The notes beneath the pieces are model-generated. The model was not told where the DNA came from and did not search any database. It saw only the letters and a program-made list of their open reading frames with translations. The translations under genes were made by a program, and so were the position numbers. From the NCBI GenBank assembly GCA_964245825.1, contig CAXTNT010000001.1, forward strand, positions 1-64,000: DNA of 64,000 bases, written 5' to 3'. Below, piece by piece: positions 62,401 to 64,000 of the stretch (position 1 is the stretch's first letter; every line of letters begins with the position of its first letter). The DNA is from CAJCIY01 sp964245825 (GTDB lineage: Bacteria; Actinomycetota; Actinomycetes; Mycobacteriales; CAJCIY01).

Positions 62401-62880
62401 GTGGCCATGCAGGCGAGCCTGCCCGTGACCTTCGACTACGGCTCGTTCTTCGGGGATCCCGATCTGGTCGCCAACTCCAGCGGCAACAGCGCCACCGCGT
62501 CCTTCTCGGCCAACCCGGTCGTGCAGGGCCTGTGGTTCGCCGAGCCGTCGGAGATCGGGCCGTACGGCACGGGGCCGGCCCCCTCGGGCAACGTCGCGAC
62601 GCAGGTGTCGCTCGTGGCCAAGGGCTTCGACCAGACCGTCACCAACCCCCTTGGTGACCTGTGGCTGGGTGCGGTCGATCCGACCGCCGGCGTGGGCGTC
62701 CTGACCGTCCAACCGGGGCAGACGCTGACGATCCCGGTGACGTTCACGCCGCAGGGCCCGGCCGGCTCCAGGGTCTCCGGCACGCTGTACGTCGACGACC
62801 TGTCCGAGGTCACCGGCTCGGGCCTGGCGCCGAACGGCAGCGAACTCATCGGGCTGCCGTACTCGTACACCGTCAAGTAG
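59440..62880 (+). CDS. Large secreted subtilase-fold protease with sedolisin-like active-site residues
   Basis: A 1146-aa protein; the ATG at 59440 follows GGCAGG, and the in-frame GTG at 59365 is less likely. Signal peptide to about residue 45 (ending QSASAA), then an I9-like propeptide (KVIVTFRQQ, VKSYKLVNAVAATVSAGEAA). In the protease domain the usual subtilisin Asp and His motifs are absent. Instead there is E257-A-F-L-D261 (sedolisin E-x-x-L-D), oxyanion-type D371 in STGDAGP, and Ser475 in GGTSESAP. Residues from about 540 are beta-rich repeats with Pro/Thr-rich linkers and no anchor. It is likely an exported Ser-Glu-Asp protease; the substrate is unknown. Confidence 0.8.
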   Translation: MSQGLGRRGLCQGPRAGSARKLILLSSGVLALGALASGVVTQSASAASASPSQALTSAQAKALSRNVSDKVIVTFRQQSTPTKAGSAGELARERVQASEQSSVLSELRATGAKNVKSYKLVNAVAATVSAGEAARLAANPAVAQVSGDVIIHGPTPTPVDSSPASGAARTVPPGVCTPGKPQLDPQALQITHTQSQDPSVPTARSLGFTGAGVKVAYMAEGIDIDNPNFIRPDGSHVFVDYQDFSGDGTDAPTSGDEAFLDASAIAAQGTVVYNLKNFSAVPIDENCPITIVGESPGVDLVGLKVFGENNATTESGFLEAIDYAVTVDHVNVLNESFGSNPYPDVTSLDATKQFNDAAVAAGTTVTVSTGDAGPTSTIGSPSDDPLVISSGASTTYRFYAQSGYAAYQAPFATDGYVDDQISPLSSSGFAQDGTTVDEVAPGDINVASCTPSPMYFGCTNFAGKPSSVEESGGTSESAPTVAGVAALVMQAYGKTHGGAVPTPALVKQIITSTGDDLNAPAEQQGTGRLNAYRAVLAAESVSTTDGSPAPQGSSLLLGKSQINKVGAPGSTVIVQDTITNTGIGTDTIALGDRVLGTPTTLKTGSVDLTTSAPHFTDFAGAETDYRTLTFKVPTGLDRLKADIVYPGNPALGNNNRVRLILIDPLGRYAAHSLPQGVGNAGDVQVARPAAGVWTALIYSRVPTVNGLTGIVRFRAVGENYVSTGTMSPSSLTLAPGQTKAFTVGLTIPTTPGDSAVAVTMADGDQRFTLPVTLRSEVVPGTRAATFSGDDTGPNGRPGGEGFGVWYQFEVPKGTSDITANIALANNPKDTLYAYLVDPEGQAVGYSSNSTVTTVQSARSVKIKPSLTTSVYARDPEPGQWRLLLNFASITGTQLDQAFSGDVELNAVKASASLPTKGTKLAAGQAVTIPVKIKNTGVAPEDYFLDARLDSSQQIPVTLLQGATDPLPLRPSSPTPAWLTPTETSTVNVAMQASLPVTFDYGSFFGDPDLVANSSGNSATASFSANPVVQGLWFAEPSEIGPYGTGPAPSGNVATQVSLVAKGFDQTVTNPLGDLWLGAVDPTAGVGVLTVQPGQTLTIPVTFTPQGPAGSRVSGTLYVDDLSEVTGSGLAPNGSELIGLPYSYTVK

Positions 62881-62885
62881 AGCGA

Positions 62886-62919
62886 CGTGCCGGCCGGGCG
62901 ATCACGCTCGGCCGGCACG
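62886..62919. terminator. Bidirectional hairpin terminator
   Basis: CGTGCCGGCC (62886-62895) pairs perfectly with GGCCGGCACG (62910-62919), and inner GCG/CGC can extend the stem. It sits between the convergent stops of the protease gene (62880) and the nicotinate phosphoribosyltransferase gene (62921). Confidence 0.7.
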
Positions 62920-62920
62920 C

Positions 62921-64000
62921 TCACTCCCGGACTGTGGGCAGGGCCTCCGCACCGGCAGCGACCAGGAGCGCATCCGCCGGCAGTTCGGCGCGTGCCTCCT
63001 GGTGGGTGGTCCGGGCGTCGGGCAGCGTGGCGGTCTCGCCGCCGGTGATCAACGGAATGGTCAGCGGTCTCAGGTCGTGGCCCTCGGGGTCGCGGCCGCC
63101 GGCCACCAGCCGGTCTTCCAGCGCCCGACCGTCGACCACCCGCCGCCAGGCCCGGGCGGCTCCGCCCAGGTCGGACTTGCCCTCGGACCGTTTTGCGACG
63201 GGTCGCCCCTCGATCTCGACGAGCTTGTAGACCAGGCCCGCGGTGGGGCGACCCGACCCGGTTGCCAGTTGCGTGCCCACGCCGTAGACATCCGCCGGAA
63301 CGTCGGCGAGCTCGGTGATCACGAACTCGTCCAGGTCCCCGGTCAGCACGATCTTCGTGTCGCGGGCCCCGAGTGCGTCGAGCAGGGACCGCGCGCGGCG
63401 GGCGCCCTCGGCGGCGGAGCCGGAGTCGATCCGGATCGCGCCCAACCGCGGCCCGGCAACCTCCACCGCGGTCCGGATGCCGGCCTCGATGTCGTAGGTG
63501 TCGACCAGCAGGGTCGTGCCCGAACCCTGGGCGCTGACCTGCGCCTCGAACGCCGCGCACTCGCTGGGGAAGGCGAGGACGAACGCGTGCGCAGCCGTGC
63601 CGGTGGTGGGGACGCCGTACCGGCGACCGGCCTCGAGGTTGCTGGTGGCGTCGAAGCCGCACAGCCACGCGCTGCGTGCTGCGTGCACCGCGGCTTCCTC
63701 ATGGGTACGACGGGAACCCATCTCGATGAGCGTCCGCCCCCTGGCCGCGCAGTGCATGCGCGCGGCTGCCGCGGCGATCGCCCCGTCGTGGTTCAGCACC
63801 GAGAGCGCGAGGGTCTCCAGGACGATCGCCTGCCCGAGCGGAGCCCGCACGGTGAGGATCGGCGATCCGGATACGTACGGCTCGCCTTCGGCGAAGCCCT
63901 CGACGTCGCCGGTGAACCGGTACGCCCGCAGGTAATCGCCGCAATCAGCGGACACGACGCCCGTCCCGACCAACCACTCCACCTCGTCTGGGGCGAAGCG
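62921..64000 (-). CDS. pncB: Nicotinate phosphoribosyltransferase (5' end outside window)
   Basis: 360 codons of a protein that normally has about 430; the frame stays open through the right edge (RFAPDEVEWLVG), so the GTG at 63982 is internal, not the start. It has TGDVEGFAEGEPYVSGSPI, the active-site strand LIEMGSRRTHEEAA, GFDATSNLEAGRRYGVPTTGTAAHAF, the phosphate-binding AIRIDSGS, and LTGDLDEFVI. It makes nicotinate mononucleotide from nicotinate and PRPP in NAD salvage. Confidence 0.93.
   Translation of the reverse strand, partial: RFAPDEVEWLVGTGVVSADCGDYLRAYRFTGDVEGFAEGEPYVSGSPILTVRAPLGQAIVLETLALSVLNHDGAIAAAAARMHCAARGRTLIEMGSRRTHEEAAVHAARSAWLCGFDATSNLEAGRRYGVPTTGTAAHAFVLAFPSECAAFEAQVSAQGSGTTLLVDTYDIEAGIRTAVEVAGPRLGAIRIDSGSAAEGARRARSLLDALGARDTKIVLTGDLDEFVITELADVPADVYGVGTQLATGSGRPTAGLVYKLVEIEGRPVAKRSEGKSDLGGAARAWRRVVDGRALEDRLVAGGRDPEGHDLRPLTIPLITGGETATLPDARTTHQEARAELPADALLVAAGAEALPTVRE

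Noticed and set aside
62921..63982. Nicotinate phosphoribosyltransferase taken as complete from GTG 63982
   Set aside because: The frame stays open to the window edge with family-like sequence upstream of that GTG, and the protein would be about 70 residues short. It is a gene cut by the window boundary.

Overview
The window reads as chromosome of a high-GC actinomycete. GC content is very high throughout, GTG starts are common, and many neighbouring genes overlap by 4 bases. The long run rsmI - metG - tatD-type nuclease - rsmA - ispE - tRNA-Gln - glmU - prs - rplY - pth - mfd - SurA-type lipoprotein - mazG - eno - (CDF transporter) - ftsB-type - DUF501 - ppx is a classic actinobacterial housekeeping order. 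A protein O-mannosyltransferase, an F420-type flavin-fold oxidoreductase and an NDMA-type alcohol dehydrogenase fit the same phylum. I cannot name a genus from sequence reading alone.

Layout. 1-2.7 kb: two paralogous XRE-HTH/TPR regulators in divergent orientation flank a 45-codon gene for a small secreted-looking peptide and a helically phased array of TGACA boxes. This is the best candidate for an undescribed system, an RRNPP-like peptide-signalling module. 3.0-7.4 kb (minus strand): papain-like peptidase, anchored DUF5666-like protein, and a tightly overlapped cassette of acyl-CoA-dehydrogenase-like protein, PIG-L deacetylase, NodS-like methyltransferase and family-2 glycosyltransferase. 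7.5-9.4 kb: LLM/F420-type oxidoreductase and a DUF2231-Rieske membrane protein. 9.4-16.5 kb: a cobalamin riboswitch followed by a giant transcobalamin-like surface protein and a full ECF importer (T, fused A-A', S). It reads as one vitamin B12 uptake operon. 16.4-20.1 kb: FhuF-like iron-sulfur protein, an MFS transporter with a repeat-bearing insertion and a perfect CRP-type site upstream, and a DtxR/MntR-type regulator.

20-43.8 kb is mostly core metabolism and information processing: rRNA methylation, Met-tRNA synthesis, isoprenoid, UDP-GlcNAc and PRPP synthesis, transcription-coupled repair, glycolysis, division and polyphosphate. 43.9-48.7 kb: HtrA-type protease, family-5 uracil-DNA glycosylase, NDH-2-type dehydrogenase, tRNA-Leu(UAA), beta-carbonic anhydrase and an Rrf2 regulator without cysteines. 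48.8-51.7 kb: an SsuABC/NrtABC-type importer whose strong promoter has a perfect inverted repeat between the -35 and -10 boxes, probably the operator of the adjacent Rrf2 protein. 51.8-64 kb: citrate synthase, a 38-aa lysine-rich protein, NDMA-type alcohol dehydrogenase, thiolase, SGNH hydrolase, cystathionine beta-synthase, MsrA, a large secreted protease with sedolisin-like residues in a subtilase-like fold, a bidirectional terminator and a truncated nicotinate phosphoribosyltransferase.

A recurring signal is a TANNNT hexamer exactly 6 nt before the start codon (metG, ispE, the NDH-2-type gene, cbs), which suggests leaderless transcripts. Function calls come from motifs and gene order read by eye. 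No database search was run.
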